Below the pieces are notes generated by a model that saw nothing but the letters and a program-made list of their open reading frames with translations, searched no databases and had not been told where the DNA came from. Positions 8,480 to 17,570 of a DNA stretch of 64,000 bases are shown here, piece after piece. Position numbers and translations under genes: made by a program. The first letter of the stretch is position 1, and the number at the start of each line of letters is the position of its first letter. This stretch comes from an uncultured Erysipelotrichaceae bacterium (GTDB taxonomy: Bacteria > Bacillota_I > Bacilli_A > Erysipelotrichales > Erysipelotrichaceae): contig CALVFJ010000004.1 of the NCBI GenBank assembly GCA_944326795.1, forward strand, positions 22,872-86,871. The letters are read 5' to 3'.

Positions 8480-9202
8480 TTAACCTCTTTGAAAATAAAT
8501 ATTGTCTTGGTCATCAGTCGTAAATGTTAAAAGATGTAATCTTGCAAGATCTAATACTGCTAAGAAAGTTACGATTACGCTTATTTGATCTTCACAATCT
8601 TCGATCAAAGTATCAAAGGTAAAGGTTTTAGGTAAATGCGCTAGACGAGCTTTGATCTGCAAGCTTCTTTCTTCCATCGATAATTCCTTGCGGGTAAACT
8701 TAGTTTCTAAAGGCTTGCTTAGCTGTAATCGTCTTAGTACCTTATTCATTGCCTTAACCAGATCATACGGTGAACCTTCGAATTTAATATCGGGAGCCTG
8801 TTGGATCCATTTTTCAGTTTCAATAGATAGAGGTTTGGCATAGCTTTGTTGTCTTAAAAGATATAATTCTTCTAATTGTTTCGTTACTTCCTTATATTGC
8901 TGATATTCCAACAAACGAGCCACTAATCGTTCCTTTGGATCTTCCTCATATTCTTCATCCAACTGACTTTGATCTTTAGGTAAAAGTTTTTTGCTTTTAT
9001 ACTCGATCAACGTAGCCAGTTCAACTAGATATTCACTTGCTATTTCCAGATGCAGTTCTTGCATTTGATCTAGATATGCTAGATATTGATCAGTTAAAAC
9101 GCTTATATCCAAATCAAATAAATCAAGTTTATTTTCCTTGATTAAATGCAGCATCAAATCTAAAGGACCTTCAAATTGCTCGATCGTAATTTTAAAATTC
9201 AT
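8480..9202 (-). CDS. scpA: Segregation and condensation protein ScpA
   Basis: Kleisin subunit bridging the SMC heads. The N-terminal EQFEGPLDLMLHLIKENKLDLFDLDI is characteristic, followed by YLVELATLIEYKSKKLLP and a C-terminal winged-helix region with VTFLAVLDLARL. The ATG at 9202 is chosen, with a GGTGA ribosome binding site 6 nt upstream; a GTG at 9211 is also in frame. A TATAAT box lies about 20 nt upstream, after the leuS terminator, so scpA-scpB probably has its own promoter. Confidence 0.97.
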   Translation of the reverse strand: MNFKITIEQFEGPLDLMLHLIKENKLDLFDLDISVLTDQYLAYLDQMQELHLEIASEYLVELATLIEYKSKKLLPKDQSQLDEEYEEDPKERLVARLLEYQQYKEVTKQLEELYLLRQQSYAKPLSIETEKWIQQAPDIKFEGSPYDLVKAMNKVLRRLQLSKPLETKFTRKELSMEERSLQIKARLAHLPKTFTFDTLIEDCEDQISVIVTFLAVLDLARLHLLTFTTDDQDNIYFQRG

Positions 9203-9246
9203 ATTTTTCACCGAAAAAATTATAACACATTTATAACAAGTTGCAG

Positions 9247-9271
9247 AAAAAATAGTGCTTGCGCACTATTT
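9247..9271 (-). terminator. leuS terminator
   Basis: On the minus strand a perfect 9-bp stem AAATAGTGC/GCACTATTT with a GCAA tetraloop runs into a T-tract. The leuS stop codon TAG lies inside the 5' arm. Confidence 0.85.
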
Positions 9272-11659
9272 GATAACGATATTTACGATCTTATTAGGAA
9301 TCGAGATTATTTTAACGATATTTTTATCTGCAAGATGAGCTTTTACATTTTCAAGTTCACATGCCATTTTTTCTACTTCATCTTTAGGAAGGTCTTTAGC
9401 AACATTTAGCTTACCACGCATCTTACCATTTACCTGTACGACAATTTCAACAAAAGCAACTTCCAGCTTAGTTTGATCGTAACTAGGCCATTTTGCGTAT
9501 GTAACGGTGTCTTCTTGTGTCAAGGCATTATACATTTCTTCACCTAAATGAGGAGCAAAACAACTAAACATCTTGATAAAGTTTATCGCATATTCACGAT
9601 AGATCTTATTTTGCTTATAACACTCATTTATAAAGATCATCATTTGGCTAATTGCTGTATTTAGATTTAAGCTTTCGATATCTTCTGTAACTTTCTTGAC
9701 CGTTTGATTATAAACCAGATCCAATTGACCATCATTTTCATCAGTTAGTTTATCCATTTCCATAAACAAACGATATACACGATCCAGCCATCTTCTTGTA
9801 CCCTCTACACCTTGGGTTGACCAAGGTTTATCTGCTTCAAGAGGTCCCATGAACATCTCATATACCCTCAAGGTATCAGCACCATATTGTTTGGTTATAT
9901 CATTAGGATTTACAACAAATTCCGGATATCTTTTGCCCATCTTAATACCATTTGCCCCTAAGATATATCCTTGATGAACTAATTTTTTGAATGGCTCTTT
10001 AGTAAATACAAGACCTTTATCATATAAATAATTATTCCACATTCTCGAATATAGCAAATGTCCAACTGCATGCTCAGGTCCACCAACATAAAGATCAACC
10101 GGCATCCAGTGCTTTAATAATTCGGGATCGGCAAACATCTTGTCATTTTGAGGATCGATATACCTTAAATAATACCAAGAGCTACCAGCTGAACCCGGCA
10201 TCGTATTAGTTTCACGCTTGCCATTTTGGCCATGATATTGGATATTGACCCAATCAGTAGCTTTTTCAAGCGGAGATCCTAACGGCGTTGGACGATAATC
10301 CTCAAGTTCTGGTAAAACCAATGGTAACTCATCATCAGCCAAAGCAACGCTAGTGCCATCTTCTAAATGCACGATTGGAATTGGTTCGCCCCAATAACGC
10401 TGACGAGCAAAAATCCATTCCCTTAATCGATAATTAACTTTTTTACTGCCGCATTTATGTTCTTCAAGCCATTTGATCATGGTTTCAATGGCTTCTTCTT
10501 TGCCCATATCATTTAAAAATTCTGAGTTGATATGTGGGCCATCTTCAGTATATGCGGCATGTTCAATATCGCCGCCTGCTAAAACAGGAATGATATCAAT
10601 TCCAAATTTTTTGGCAAATTCATAGTCGCGTTCATCATGCGCAGGTACAGCCATGATTGCTCCTGTTCCATAGCTTGCCAAAACATAATCACTGATCCAG
10701 ATAGGTATTTTTTTACCATTTACTGGATTTATGGCATATGCACCTGTAAAAACACCTGTCTTTGTTTTATTCAGTTCTGTTCTTTCAAATTCTGATTTAC
10801 AAGCACACGCTTGACAGTAATCATCAACTTGATTTTTTTGTTGAGCTGTAGTTATTTTTTTTACCAAAGCATGTTCTGGTGCCAATACGCAATATGTTGC
10901 GCCAAATAATGTATCGCATCTGGTGGTGAATACCGTAAATTTATCATCATAGCCATCAACCTTAAAATCTACATGAGCTCCATAGGAACGGCCGATCCAG
11001 TTCCTTTGAATTTCTTTCGTACTTTCAGGCCAATCAATATCATCAAGATTTTCCAATAGCTTATCAGCATATTTGCAGATATCAATTACCCATTGTTTCA
11101 TATTTTTACGTACTACAGGATATCCGCCTCTTTCACTTTTACCGTTTATTACTTCATCATTAGCTAGAACCGTCTGTAATTCTTCACACCAATTAACTGG
11201 TACATCGACATATTTAGCCAAGCCATCATTATATAATTGCTTAAATATCCATTGGGTCCATTTATAATACTTTGGATCACAAGTACTTATTTCTTTTGAC
11301 CAATCAAACGAAAAGCCTAGCATCTTTAATTGTTTTTTAAACGTTTCGATATTTTTTAAAGTAAATTGTTCTGGATGATTTCCGGTCTGTATAGCATATT
11401 GTTCCGCAGGTAGACCAAAAGAATCGAACCCCATTGGATGCAAGACATTAAAGCCTTGCATTCTTTTCATACGACATATGATATCCGTTGCCGTATATCC
11501 CTCTGGATGACCAGCATGCAATCCTACTCCTGAAGGATATGGAAACATATCCAATGCATAATATTTAGGTTTAGAAAAATCATAAACATCTGTTTTGAAT
11601 GTTTCGTTTGCTTCCCAATATTCTTGCCATTTTTTTTCTACTTTAGCATGATCATACAT
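9266..11659 (-). CDS. leuS: Leucyl-tRNA synthetase
   Basis: Class I synthetase charging tRNA-Leu. The 797 aa protein is normal for a bacterial LeuRS. It shows the HIGH region [20 protein letters not shown]. The CP1 editing domain has [15 protein letters not shown] (the usual TTRPDT has Cys for Pro) and [29 protein letters not shown] is also present. The KMSKS loop is the variant [15 protein letters not shown] (9929-9943). The C-terminal anticodon-binding and LeuRS-specific domains are present. Expression is controlled by the T-box leader upstream, and a terminator follows directly. Confidence 0.98.
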   Translation of the reverse strand: MYDHAKVEKKWQEYWEANETFKTDVYDFSKPKYYALDMFPYPSGVGLHAGHPEGYTATDIICRMKRMQGFNVLHPMGFDSFGLPAEQYAIQTGNHPEQFTLKNIETFKKQLKMLGFSFDWSKEISTCDPKYYKWTQWIFKQLYNDGLAKYVDVPVNWCEELQTVLANDEVINGKSERGGYPVVRKNMKQWVIDICKYADKLLENLDDIDWPESTKEIQRNWIGRSYGAHVDFKVDGYDDKFTVFTTRCDTLFGATYCVLAPEHALVKKITTAQQKNQVDDYCQACACKSEFERTELNKTKTGVFTGAYAINPVNGKKIPIWISDYVLASYGTGAIMAVPAHDERDYEFAKKFGIDIIPVLAGGDIEHAAYTEDGPHINSEFLNDMGKEEAIETMIKWLEEHKCGSKKVNYRLREWIFARQRYWGEPIPIVHLEDGTSVALADDELPLVLPELEDYRPTPLGSPLEKATDWVNIQYHGQNGKRETNTMPGSAGSSWYYLRYIDPQNDKMFADPELLKHWMPVDLYVGGPEHAVGHLLYSRMWNNYLYDKGLVFTKEPFKKLVHQGYILGANGIKMGKRYPEFVVNPNDITKQYGADTLRVYEMFMGPLEADKPWSTQGVEGTRRWLDRVYRLFMEMDKLTDENDGQLDLVYNQTVKKVTEDIESLNLNTAISQMMIFINECYKQNKIYREYAINFIKMFSCFAPHLGEEMYNALTQEDTVTYAKWPSYDQTKLEVAFVEIVVQVNGKMRGKLNVAKDLPKDEVEKMACELENVKAHLADKNIVKIISIPNKIVNIVIK

Positions 11660-11680
11660 AAATTTATCTCCTTGAATAAT

Positions 11681-11704
11681 AAAAAAAGTCCTTCATATAA
11701 GGAC
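11681..11704 (-). terminator. T-box terminator before leuS
   Basis: Minus-strand GTCCTT/AAGGAC hairpin followed by seven T, 28 nt upstream of the leuS start. It is mutually exclusive with the T-box antiterminator formed by GGTGGTACCGCG just upstream. Confidence 0.9.
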
Positions 11705-11880
11705 GTAATATACGCGGTACCACCTTAATTCACTTAGCGTGCTCTTTTATATCCTTTAAGGCAGAATGTACCACTTACGCTCCTTTGACAAGTTCATAGC
11801 TTTATGATTACCATGTTCCATCACCCCATGGCTTTCTATATATCTTCTGGCTACTACTGCTTCAAGATCATCACGATAAG
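11688..11880 (-). promoter_or_regulatory. T-box leader (tRNA-Leu sensing)
   Basis: The leader has the invariant T-box GGTGGTACCGCG (11713-11724 on the minus strand), whose TGG bulge region pairs with the uncharged tRNA acceptor end. Stem I features lie upstream: AGTAGTAG, AGAAAG, and a distal CCATG...CATGG stem with a GGGTGATGGAA loop. The specifier candidate follows GAAC and reads UUG (11789-11791); the overlapping CUU is also Leu. Either fits leuS. Starvation for charged tRNA-Leu should allow read-through. Confidence 0.92.
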
Positions 11881-11883
11881 TAA

Positions 11884-11911
11884 ATGATACCAAATTATCT
11901 AAAAAAGTCAA
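11884..11911 (-). promoter_or_regulatory. Promoter of the leuS T-box leader
   Basis: Minus-strand TTGACT (11906-11911) and TATCAT (11884-11889) are 16 nt apart. They are positioned just before the T-box stem I. Confidence 0.75.
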
Positions 11912-11921
11912 TTAAAAATCA

Positions 11922-11950
11922 TTGATTTCAGCTGATTAAACTAGTAATAT
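11922..11950 (+). promoter_or_regulatory. Promoter of the hemolysin-III gene
   Basis: TTGATT (11922-11927) and TAATAT (11945-11950) are separated by 17 nt, diverging from the leuS promoter. Transcription would start near 11957. Confidence 0.6.
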
Positions 11951-11977
11951 TAAACCATGAATGAAAGAAGTGATTTT

Positions 11978-12628
11978 ATGTATGTTTATTTTAAAAATGC
12001 TAGGGATCCGATAAGTTCTTATACCCATTTTTTAGGAGCTATAATGGGGTTGGCACTTATTATCATCTTCCTTTTAAAAGGACTCATCGATCAAGCTAGT
12101 TCATCGTGTATCATTGGTGCCATGATCTTTGCCATTAGCATCATCATGCTTTATAGCGCAAGTTCGTACTATCACTTTATTCCTTCTAAAGATAAGCACT
12201 TTACCTTATTTAGGAAGCTTGATCATTCCATGATCTATGTCCTTATTGCTGGTAGTTATACGCCTGTTTGCTTAAAATTTTTAAGCTTCACCCATGCTTT
12301 TACCTTTCTTTTCGTAATTTGGGGAATAGCATTGATCGGCATTATTTTAAAGATATGTTGGTTAAATAGTCCTAGGATCCTATATACATTGCTATATTTA
12401 TTGATGGGATGGGCTGTTATATTTGATTTTAAAAGCTTTGCGATCATGCCAGAAAATTGCTTGCTTTTGATAACAATAGGTGGCATTGCATACACAGTTG
12501 GTGGTATAATTTATATAATAAAAAAACCAAACCTTACAAGAGAATGGAGCTTCCATGAATTGTTCCATGTATTTATTCTAATTGGAACACTATTTCATGC
12601 AATTGCCTGTTTCATTTATATGGTTTAG
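11978..12628 (+). CDS. Hemolysin III / PAQR family membrane protein
   Basis: Integral membrane protein of the YqfA/hemolysin III (PAQR) family with about seven hydrophobic helices. Family motifs are DPISSYTHFLGAIMG near the N-terminus, SSYYHF, KLDHSMIYVLIAGSYTP and the C-terminal EWSFHELFHVFILIGTLFHAIA. The conserved His and Asp/Ser residues resemble the metal-binding hydrolase site of PAQR receptors. The biochemical role is unknown. I prefer the ATG at 11978, preceded by AGAAGTGA. The upstream in-frame ATG at 11957 has no ribosome binding site and coincides with the predicted transcription start. It is followed 14 nt later by degV. Confidence 0.9.
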   Translation: MYVYFKNARDPISSYTHFLGAIMGLALIIIFLLKGLIDQASSSCIIGAMIFAISIIMLYSASSYYHFIPSKDKHFTLFRKLDHSMIYVLIAGSYTPVCLKFLSFTHAFTFLFVIWGIALIGIILKICWLNSPRILYTLLYLLMGWAVIFDFKSFAIMPENCLLLITIGGIAYTVGGIIYIIKKPNLTREWSFHELFHVFILIGTLFHAIACFIYMV

Positions 12629-12642
12629 AAAGTGAGCTGACA

Positions 12643-13470
12643 ATGATTAAATTAATTACTGATACTTCTTGCTTATTTTCTGTTGAGCAAGCAAAAAAGA
12701 TGGGTTTCATCGTAAATCCGTTATCTGTAGCCATCAATGGCAAGACATATCGTGAATTTGAAGAAATAAATTCACATGAATTTATTGAAATGATCAATAA
12801 AGGGGCAATGCCAACAAGCTCCCAACCAGCTATGGGTGAGATTTTAGAAAGTATTGAAGCAAATATCGATGATGATATCATCTTATTATCTATGGCAGAT
12901 GGTTTAAGCGGTACCTATAATACATGTTTAAGTGCTGCTTCCCATTTTGAAAATGCTAAAATACATGTTATCAATAGCAAGACCTTATGCGGTCCACATC
13001 AATATTTAGTGGAGATGATCTTAAAGATGATCAAAGGCAATTCTTCCCTACAAGATATTCTTGATGCTATTCAAAATAAGATAGAAACGATCGAATCATT
13101 TTTAATGCCAGCTGATTTTAATTATCTAAAACGGGGAGGACGCTGTACACCTTTAGCAGCTGCTTTAGGTGGCTTATTAAAAATTCAACCTATTGTATGC
13201 CAAACCAAAGATGGAAAACGTTTGGATAAATTTGCCACTTGTCGATCTTTTGATCTAGCAGTAAAAAAATTAGTTTCTTATTATGAAGGAAAACTAAATA
13301 ACCATATATTATATATATCTCATGCTTTTTGTTTAGAAAAAGCGCAAAAGGTCAAGCTAATGTTTGAAGCCAAATACAAAGGATTAGATATTAGGATCTT
13401 AGATCTATCATGTGCTTTTATTACTCAAGGTGGGCCTGGTTGCGTTGCGGTACAGACTGTGGCTAAATAG
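12643..13470 (+). CDS. DegV family fatty-acid-binding protein
   Basis: 275 aa, full length for the family. Visible are the N-terminal LITDTSCLFS, the PTSSQPAMGEI stretch that lines the lipid pocket, LSGTYNTC, LNYLKRGGRC-type motif (NYLKRGGRCT), GGLLKIQPIV, and the C-terminal GGPGCVAV. DegV/FakB proteins present fatty acids to the FakA kinase for phospholipid synthesis; no fakA is nearby, so the partner is inferred. It is in a three-gene plus-strand run and is followed 2 nt later by a radical-SAM gene. Confidence 0.93.
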   Translation: MIKLITDTSCLFSVEQAKKMGFIVNPLSVAINGKTYREFEEINSHEFIEMINKGAMPTSSQPAMGEILESIEANIDDDIILLSMADGLSGTYNTCLSAASHFENAKIHVINSKTLCGPHQYLVEMILKMIKGNSSLQDILDAIQNKIETIESFLMPADFNYLKRGGRCTPLAAALGGLLKIQPIVCQTKDGKRLDKFATCRSFDLAVKKLVSYYEGKLNNHILYISHAFCLEKAQKVKLMFEAKYKGLDIRILDLSCAFITQGGPGCVAVQTVAK

Positions 13471-13472
13471 TT

Positions 13473-14414
13473 ATGGACAATCCATTTAAGTACTCTGACG
13501 ATAATAAACGTTATCATACTTTCAATTATTATCTACGTCACCATTATGGAAAAAAGGTATATAAAGTCCCATTAGACGCTCATTTTTCGTGTCCTAATCG
13601 CGATGGAACATGTGGTTATGGCGGATGCATCTTCTGTTCATCACGCGGTTCTGGAGAATTTACAGCCTCCAATATTTTAGATATCATCAAACAGTTTGAA
13701 ACAAATCGACAGATGATGGAAGCTAAATGGCCAAATAGTTTGGCCATTCCTTATTTTCAAGCTTATAGCAATACATATGGTCCTTTAGAAAAGATCAAAC
13801 AGTGCGTTGAGCCTTTTATCGGTTATCCTGATGTTTGTGCAATTGCAATCGCCACTAGACCAGATTGTTTAGATGATGAGAAAATAGCTTATCTTAACAG
13901 CTTAACCAAATATCTAGATATATATATTGAGCTAGGTTTACAGTCATCCAATGATGATACCGCTAAATTAATCAATCGTGGTCATGATTTTGCATGTCTA
14001 CAAAATTGTGTAAAAAAACTAAATTCTACATCTTTAAAGACCGTCATCCATATCATCAATGGTTTACCTAATGAAACTATTGATGATATGATGAAAACCA
14101 TTAATGATGTAAATGAATTGTCGATTTTTGGTATCAAGATCCATATGCTCCATATCAGCAAAGATACTGTATTAGCAAATATGTATCGAAGACAGCCTTG
14201 GGATATCATGGATTTAGGTGAGTATGTTGACATTGTTATCAAGCAGCTTGAACATCTATCAGCAAATATCGTTATCGAAAGATTGACTGGTGATCCGATC
14301 AAAGATGAACTAATAGCCCCTAGATGGGTGCTTAATAAAACCCAAGTATTAAATGAAATCGATAAAAAAATGGCTCATCTTGATACATATCAAGGTAAAG
14401 CCATAAATAACTAG
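13473..14414 (+). CDS. TIGR01212 family radical SAM protein (YhcC-like)
   Basis: 313 aa radical-SAM protein. The N-terminal signature is YHTFNYYLRHHYGKKVYKVPLD followed by FSCPNRDGTCGYGGCIFC. The cysteine cluster ending GGCIFC is the 4Fe-4S ligand set with the extended spacing typical of this subfamily. FQAYSNTYGP, IATRPDCL, IELGLQSSND and HIINGLPNET follow, as in the coproporphyrinogen-oxidase-like fold. The substrate of the family is not established to my knowledge. It starts 2 nt after degV and ends in a terminator. Confidence 0.93.
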   Translation: MDNPFKYSDDNKRYHTFNYYLRHHYGKKVYKVPLDAHFSCPNRDGTCGYGGCIFCSSRGSGEFTASNILDIIKQFETNRQMMEAKWPNSLAIPYFQAYSNTYGPLEKIKQCVEPFIGYPDVCAIAIATRPDCLDDEKIAYLNSLTKYLDIYIELGLQSSNDDTAKLINRGHDFACLQNCVKKLNSTSLKTVIHIINGLPNETIDDMMKTINDVNELSIFGIKIHMLHISKDTVLANMYRRQPWDIMDLGEYVDIVIKQLEHLSANIVIERLTGDPIKDELIAPRWVLNKTQVLNEIDKKMAHLDTYQGKAINN

Positions 14415-14436
14415 GACCATTGGTCCTTTTTATTTT
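14413..14436 (+). terminator. Terminator between converging genes
   Basis: The palindrome AGGACCATTGGTCCT (14413-14427) is followed by TTTTATTTT. It ends the plus-strand radical-SAM operon and overlaps the intergenic space before the stop of the converging HAD gene. Confidence 0.75.
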
Positions 14437-15197
14437 ATCAAGCCTTTGAGATTTGCAACGATATAAGTTGGACGAATATTCAAGCGATAACAATCTTCCA
14501 TATTATGAATCCCTGTCGTTACCAATACGGTTTCGATCTGTGCATTGATTCCCATTTGAATATCTGTTTCCAGATTATCTCCTACGATGATCACATCATC
14601 CTTAGCTACATTAGCATAGCGCAAAGCTTGTTCGATCATCACATGATGAGGCTTCCCGATTTTTATCGCCTCTTGTTGACTGGCATATTCAAACATTTTT
14701 ACAACGCTGCCATTTCCAATGTTTTCCCCCTGTTCACTAGGCAATATCCTATCATCATTGGTACCAACCAGCTTTGCTCCATGTACCAAAGACCTTAAGA
14801 CTAAGCTATAATCTTGATAACTAGCATTGCGATCAAGACCTACAAAAATAAAATCTGGTTGCTTTGAATCAAATATAAAATTATTTTCGATCAAAGCTTC
14901 ATACATTCCCTTTTCACCAATAAAATTTACCCTTCTTTTGGTGGGATATGTAGATGCAATATAATCGCTAGCAGCCATTGCACTAGTATAAAACATTTCT
15001 GGCCGAATACCTTCAAACCCCATCTTTAACATATGATTAGCAGCCTGTGCTTGGGTCCGACATGAATTATTGGTTAAAAAAATAAATCCAATATCATTGT
15101 TTAACAAATAATCAATAAAAGCTTTTGCACCTTTGATACGTTGTGTCCCCAAATACATCGTGCCATCTAAATCAATCATATAAAATTTATTTTTCAT
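14430..15197 (-). CDS. HAD-IIA family phosphatase (NagD/AraL-like)
   Basis: 255 aa sugar-phosphatase-type HAD hydrolase. Motif I is FYMIDLDGTMYLG (nucleophile Asp), with FLTNNSCRT as motif II and a C2 cap in the middle. The Lys motif is KIGKPHHVMIEQAL, and motif IV is VIIVGDNLETDIQMGINA. GAGGTAGCTT precedes the ATG. The natural substrate cannot be read from sequence. It diverges from the phosphoesterase gene; the gap between them contains several overlapping TATAAT-like boxes. Confidence 0.93.
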   Translation of the reverse strand: MKNKFYMIDLDGTMYLGTQRIKGAKAFIDYLLNNDIGFIFLTNNSCRTQAQAANHMLKMGFEGIRPEMFYTSAMAASDYIASTYPTKRRVNFIGEKGMYEALIENNFIFDSKQPDFIFVGLDRNASYQDYSLVLRSLVHGAKLVGTNDDRILPSEQGENIGNGSVVKMFEYASQQEAIKIGKPHHVMIEQALRYANVAKDDVIIVGDNLETDIQMGINAQIETVLVTTGIHNMEDCYRLNIRPTYIVANLKGLIK

Positions 15198-15253
15198 AAG
15201 CTACCTCATGTATAATATAGTATAATATAATAGTTTTAATTACTAGGAGTATT

Positions 15254-16114
15254 ATGAGCGTTTTAAAAAAAATTATTATTATCTTACTGATTCTTACGAT
15301 ATTGATCATCAGCTTGGTGTATGACTCATTATATGTTGCTCCAAGTCGTTTTCAAGTACGCTATGAAACCCTAAGTGACGTTAAGATTCCTGAACAGCTT
15401 AATGATCTTAATATCATCTATTTTTCAGATTTACATTATGGAACCAACATGTGTGGTGAACGTTTGCAGAAACTTATTGAGCTGATCAACAACTGTGCTC
15501 CCGATATCGTATTATTTGGCGGGGACCTAATCAGCGATCAACAATATGACCAAAGCCAAATAGATGAGTTAACTTCCTCGCTTGCAGCGATTGAAGCACG
15601 TTTAGGAAAATTTGCCGTATTAGGAGAATACGATCATCAGCAGCTCAATCTGGTAAATCAAATACTTGTGGATAGTGATTTTGAAATTCTTTCTAATAAA
15701 GCATTAAAAATTCGAAACACTGGCTCACAAGCCATAACTTTGATTGGCATAGACTGTAGCATCGGCGGATATAATAACGAGGAAGCTGCTTTTGCTGATG
15801 TTGGTCCTAACAGCTATAATATTGTTATCGCTCATACTCCTGATACCGTATTAAATCTGCCAAGCGATCGCACCGATTATTTTATTGCCGGACATACCCA
15901 TGGCGGTCAAGTTAATTATTTATTTGGGACGACCTACGATGTCGAGCAGGCTGATCTTGCTTTAAGCGGAAAACATAATGTTAATGATAGCTATACCTTA
16001 GATATATCAAATGGTGTAGGTAGCATTGGATCAGATGCACGTTTTCTTTCCTATCCTGAGATCGTGCTATATCGTCTAGTACATCAAGAAGAGCAATCTA
16101 ACCAAACAAATTAA
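15254..16114 (+). CDS. Membrane-anchored metallophosphoesterase (YkuE-like)
   Basis: 286 aa. One N-terminal membrane segment (IIIILLILTILIISLVY) is followed by a calcineurin-type catalytic domain. Metal motifs are IIYFSDLHYG (D-x-H), LFGGDLISD (GD), GEYDHQ in the position of GNHD, IVIAHTPD, and AGHTHGGQVN (GHTH). The GNHD-to-GEYD change is a substitution at a normally conserved Asn, although YkuE-type enzymes vary here. YkuE relatives have been linked to undecaprenyl-diphosphate-glucose or lipid-linked substrates; the assignment is only by family. An AGGAG ribosome binding site is present. Confidence 0.9.
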   Translation: MSVLKKIIIILLILTILIISLVYDSLYVAPSRFQVRYETLSDVKIPEQLNDLNIIYFSDLHYGTNMCGERLQKLIELINNCAPDIVLFGGDLISDQQYDQSQIDELTSSLAAIEARLGKFAVLGEYDHQQLNLVNQILVDSDFEILSNKALKIRNTGSQAITLIGIDCSIGGYNNEEAAFADVGPNSYNIVIAHTPDTVLNLPSDRTDYFIAGHTHGGQVNYLFGTTYDVEQADLALSGKHNVNDSYTLDISNGVGSIGSDARFLSYPEIVLYRLVHQEEQSNQTN

Positions 16115-16115
16115 A

Positions 16116-16136
16116 AACCGGCCATCTAGGTCGGTT
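16116..16136. terminator. Bidirectional terminator
   Basis: Stem AACCGGCC/GGTCGGTT with an ATCTA loop, followed by AAAATTTTTTT. It separates the phosphoesterase gene from the converging small gene, and its right arm includes the stop codon of that gene. Confidence 0.7.
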
Positions 16137-16374
16137 AAAATTTTTTTATCAACTGTTTAATGATTTTTTGACGATCTTTTCCTGGTAAGCTATTTTGCAA
16201 TCTAGCAATCAAATCATAAATAACTAATTTTTGATTTTCTGTAATGCTATCTTTTTTTTGTACGATCAAACCTAATTCCATCAAAGCTTGATGAAATCTA
16301 GTTTCATCATTGATATTTGAGTTAATTACTTTTTCTACTTTTGCAGCAAACGCTTTATCTTTTTTCCTAAACAT
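16135..16374 (-). CDS. Small hypothetical protein downstream of thiI
   Basis: 79 aa, basic at both ends (MFRKKDKAF ... IIKQLIKKF) and predicted mostly helical, with no membrane segment or cysteine. I do not recognise a family. It looks real because an AGGAGAAGTT ribosome binding site precedes the ATG and it follows thiI by 8 nt. It ends at a terminator, making it the last gene of the ezrA-nifZ-thiI unit. Confidence 0.7.
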   Translation of the reverse strand: MFRKKDKAFAAKVEKVINSNINDETRFHQALMELGLIVQKKDSITENQKLVIYDLIARLQNSLPGKDRQKIIKQLIKKF

Positions 16375-16382
16375 AACTTCTC

Positions 16383-17570
16383 CTACAAGAAATCCTCTTC
16401 TACCTCATTCATATTAACACATATAGTTTCTACTGTGTCAATACATTCTTGGATATAAGCTTGATAATCAAAACGATTTTCTAATTCTTGAGCTTTATGA
16501 ACGCTTGGTTTTGTTACAGGATTCTTTGGATCAAAGATAGTACAGCAATCCTCATAAGGAAGGATCGATGTTTCATATGTAGATATCTTTTTAGCTAAGT
16601 TAATTATTTCCTCTTTATCATAGGTAACCAAAGGACGAATGATCGGAAAATTAGTTACTTCATTGATACATTGTACGCTTTCCAGGGTTTGTGATGCAAC
16701 TTGTCCAAGACTTTCACCCGTGCTAATTGCCAAGCAATGCTGTTTAACAGCAATTTCTTTAGCTATTCTCATCATCATCCTTCGCATTATCGTTATGGCA
16801 TAAGCGTCATGGCAATGCTCATAGATGGCTTTTTGTAAAGCCGTAAAATTAATGATATGAACTTTCATCGTACCACCTTGATATTTACTGATGATCTTTG
16901 CCAGCGATAATACTTTATCTCTAGCCATGTTTGAAGTATATGGCGGTGCTGCAAAGTGAATAGCCTCGCAAGCAATTCCTCTTTTCATCATCAAATATCC
17001 AGCTACTGGTGAATCAATACCTCCCGATAACAACATTAAAGACTTACCATTTATGCCTGTTGGATAACCATGAGCACCTTCGATCTTGTTGCAAGTTATA
17101 TATGTACCATCTTCAAATACCTCAATATATATTTTGAAATCAGGTTCATGAACATCTACTTTATGATCGGTTTCTTTTAATATCTTCGTTGCTACCATAC
17201 GATTTATTTGATCAGAGACATAAGGAAAACTTTTATCATTCCTTCTTGCAATGACCTTAAAAGTACCGCTTTGCTGTAAACTAGCTTGATAACAAGCTTC
17301 TATGATCATATCAATATTACTATCCACTTTTTGCGTAAATGAAAAAGAACTGATGCCAAAAATATCTTTTAAGCGTGATTCAATAACTTTTGGATCGTTA
17401 TCATTTAATTTGATGTATATTCTTTCATATGTCTGACGATATTCCAAATTATCTAAATCATCTAAACTGGTTTTTATATTATTCAATAATTTAGTAACGA
17501 AAAGTTTCCGATTTTTCCCTTTGGTACTAAGTTCGCCATATCTAATCAATACAGTATCATATTTAATCAT
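16383..17570 (-). CDS. thiI: tRNA 4-thiouridine synthase ThiI
   Basis: Sulfur transferase making 4-thiouridine at tRNA position 8 and supplying sulfur for thiamine thiazole. The 395-aa protein has an N-terminal ferredoxin-like plus THUMP region (LIRYGELSTKGKNRKLF). The PP-loop ATPase domain has LLSGGIDSPVAGYLMMKRG, followed by ISTGESLGQVASQTLES. It lacks the C-terminal rhodanese domain of the E. coli protein, as in Bacillus, so sulfur must come directly from the adjacent cysteine desulfurase. It overlaps that gene by 8 nt. Confidence 0.97.
   Translation of the reverse strand: MIKYDTVLIRYGELSTKGKNRKLFVTKLLNNIKTSLDDLDNLEYRQTYERIYIKLNDNDPKVIESRLKDIFGISSFSFTQKVDSNIDMIIEACYQASLQQSGTFKVIARRNDKSFPYVSDQINRMVATKILKETDHKVDVHEPDFKIYIEVFEDGTYITCNKIEGAHGYPTGINGKSLMLLSGGIDSPVAGYLMMKRGIACEAIHFAAPPYTSNMARDKVLSLAKIISKYQGGTMKVHIINFTALQKAIYEHCHDAYAITIMRRMMMRIAKEIAVKQHCLAISTGESLGQVASQTLESVQCINEVTNFPIIRPLVTYDKEEIINLAKKISTYETSILPYEDCCTIFDPKNPVTKPSVHKAQELENRFDYQAYIQECIDTVETICVNMNEVEEDFL

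Noticed and set aside
15205..15235. Tandem TATAAT-like repeats between divergent genes read as a special operator
   Set aside because: Overlapping -10-like boxes are expected by chance in an AT-rich divergent promoter, and no clear inverted repeat for a repressor is present.
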